This document shows, piece after piece, positions 1 through 64,000 of a stretch of 64,000 bases of DNA. The notes under the pieces were generated by a model. That model was not told the origin of the DNA, did no database searches, and worked only from the letters and a program-made list of their open reading frames with translations. The first letter of the stretch is position 1. Every line of letters begins with the position of its first letter. A program made the position numbers and the translations under genes. This DNA is from Conus ventricosus (Eukaryota > Mollusca > Gastropoda > Neogastropoda > Conidae), in NCBI GenBank assembly GCA_018398815.1, contig CM031595.1, forward strand, positions 142,249,471 to 142,313,470. Reading direction: 5' to 3'.

Positions 1-90
1 ACAGGTTGTGGGTATACGACCTGACTGGTTTGTGGAAACAAAACAGAATTAAGGCCTGCAGTTCTAAAATTAAATGTTACTTTGTTTCAG

Positions 91-63425
<63,335 letters not shown>

Positions 63426-64000
63426 GTGAGTTGCACGTAATGACAGTCTGCTTATTTGCTGGAATGCTCATTGTCACAAGAAATCAGATAAAATGATTAC
63501 ATGTCAGCGGCGATGTTGTTGTGAGTTCTGCTTGTCGTTCTTAAGTTTAGTTGCTTTAGTTCTTTATGTACTGTGTTTCTTGGACATAAGACAAGAATAA
63601 GTTAGGTGTATTTGTGGGTGTATTATATGTTAATCCTGGAGAAAGGCTGCTCTTTCATCATTTCCATTCAAAGTTGTGCTTTTTGTGTGAGTTGATTTCC
63701 TTTTTCATACATTTTGTGAGAAAGTGAATGGTTGTGATCTTTACCTTGTAGCTTTTACAGTCACTTAAAGGAAACTTAAGGTGGTTTGATTACCTTTGAA
63801 TCTATGTTTGTTTGTCATTAGAATGCGTCATGCAAAATGTAATGGTTGTGTCTTGTCGCTGACATGGTGTATCAAAGGAGTAGTAGCCCATTGTGAACCT
63901 TTGTCTTGTTTTGATTTTGTTTATTTTTGTGAGTAGCTAGCTTCACATTTCATGCATTATGGTTAGCTCTTTACATAAAACTTCTCTATTACAATTTGAT
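63426..64000. other. Start of next intron, nothing recognised
   Basis: Begins at the donor gtgagt after Fn50 and runs to the window end without repeat, element or exon that I recognise. Confidence 0.7.

Overview
The window is one part of a single giant animal muscle gene on the + strand. It is cut into 66 recognisable coding exons (91-63425) whose introns fill the rest. Almost every exon encodes exactly one immunoglobulin (Ig, I-set) or fibronectin type III (Fn) domain, starts and ends in codon phase 1, and is bounded by AG and GT splice sites. No start codon, stop codon, kinase domain or UTR is present, so the gene runs on in both directions. The best identification is a titin/twitchin-family sarcomeric protein; which family member cannot be decided here.

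The organism is an animal with short introns full of GT/CA microsatellites and minisatellites. SINE-like elements with tRNA-type A and B boxes, whose bodies resemble (from memory) elements frequent in gastropod molluscs, make a mollusc, probably a gastropod, the best guess. This was not checked against a database.

Layout: 91-5057 holds seven Ig domains (Ig1-Ig7), the first four nearly identical. 6249-17355 holds two copies of a five-domain unit Fn-Fn-Fn-Ig-Ig (Fn1-Fn3, Ig8-Ig9, Fn4-Fn6, Ig10-Ig11); the first Ig of each pair is split by a phase-2 intron in its Trp codon. 18258-63425 holds 44 consecutive Fn domains (Fn7-Fn50) without an Ig. Here A, B and C name the first, second and third Fn of a triplet. 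A domains end in a Lys-Ser-Pro-Phe/Tyr-Gly/Ser-like linker. C domains lack the Arg-Arg...Trp pattern after the Asp-Gly-Gly loop. The A-B-C register holds over the whole run, with three recent near-identical triplets at 26536-32765.

The protein would be an elastic or ruler-like filament component: Ig domains as spring or anchoring modules, Fn triplets as a thick-filament-binding ruler. Domain identity and exon borders are read from the sequence; the sarcomeric role is inferred from the family.

Points of special interest: several introns end (and one begins) in minisatellites whose units resemble the adjoining real splice site and keep register with it; paralogous exons are almost identical while their introns are not alignable; three Fn exons carry extra phase-0 introns bounded by AGGT at both ends; and single-base frame breaks crowd into the last 8 kb, probably a sequence-quality effect because splice sites and domain motifs stay intact.
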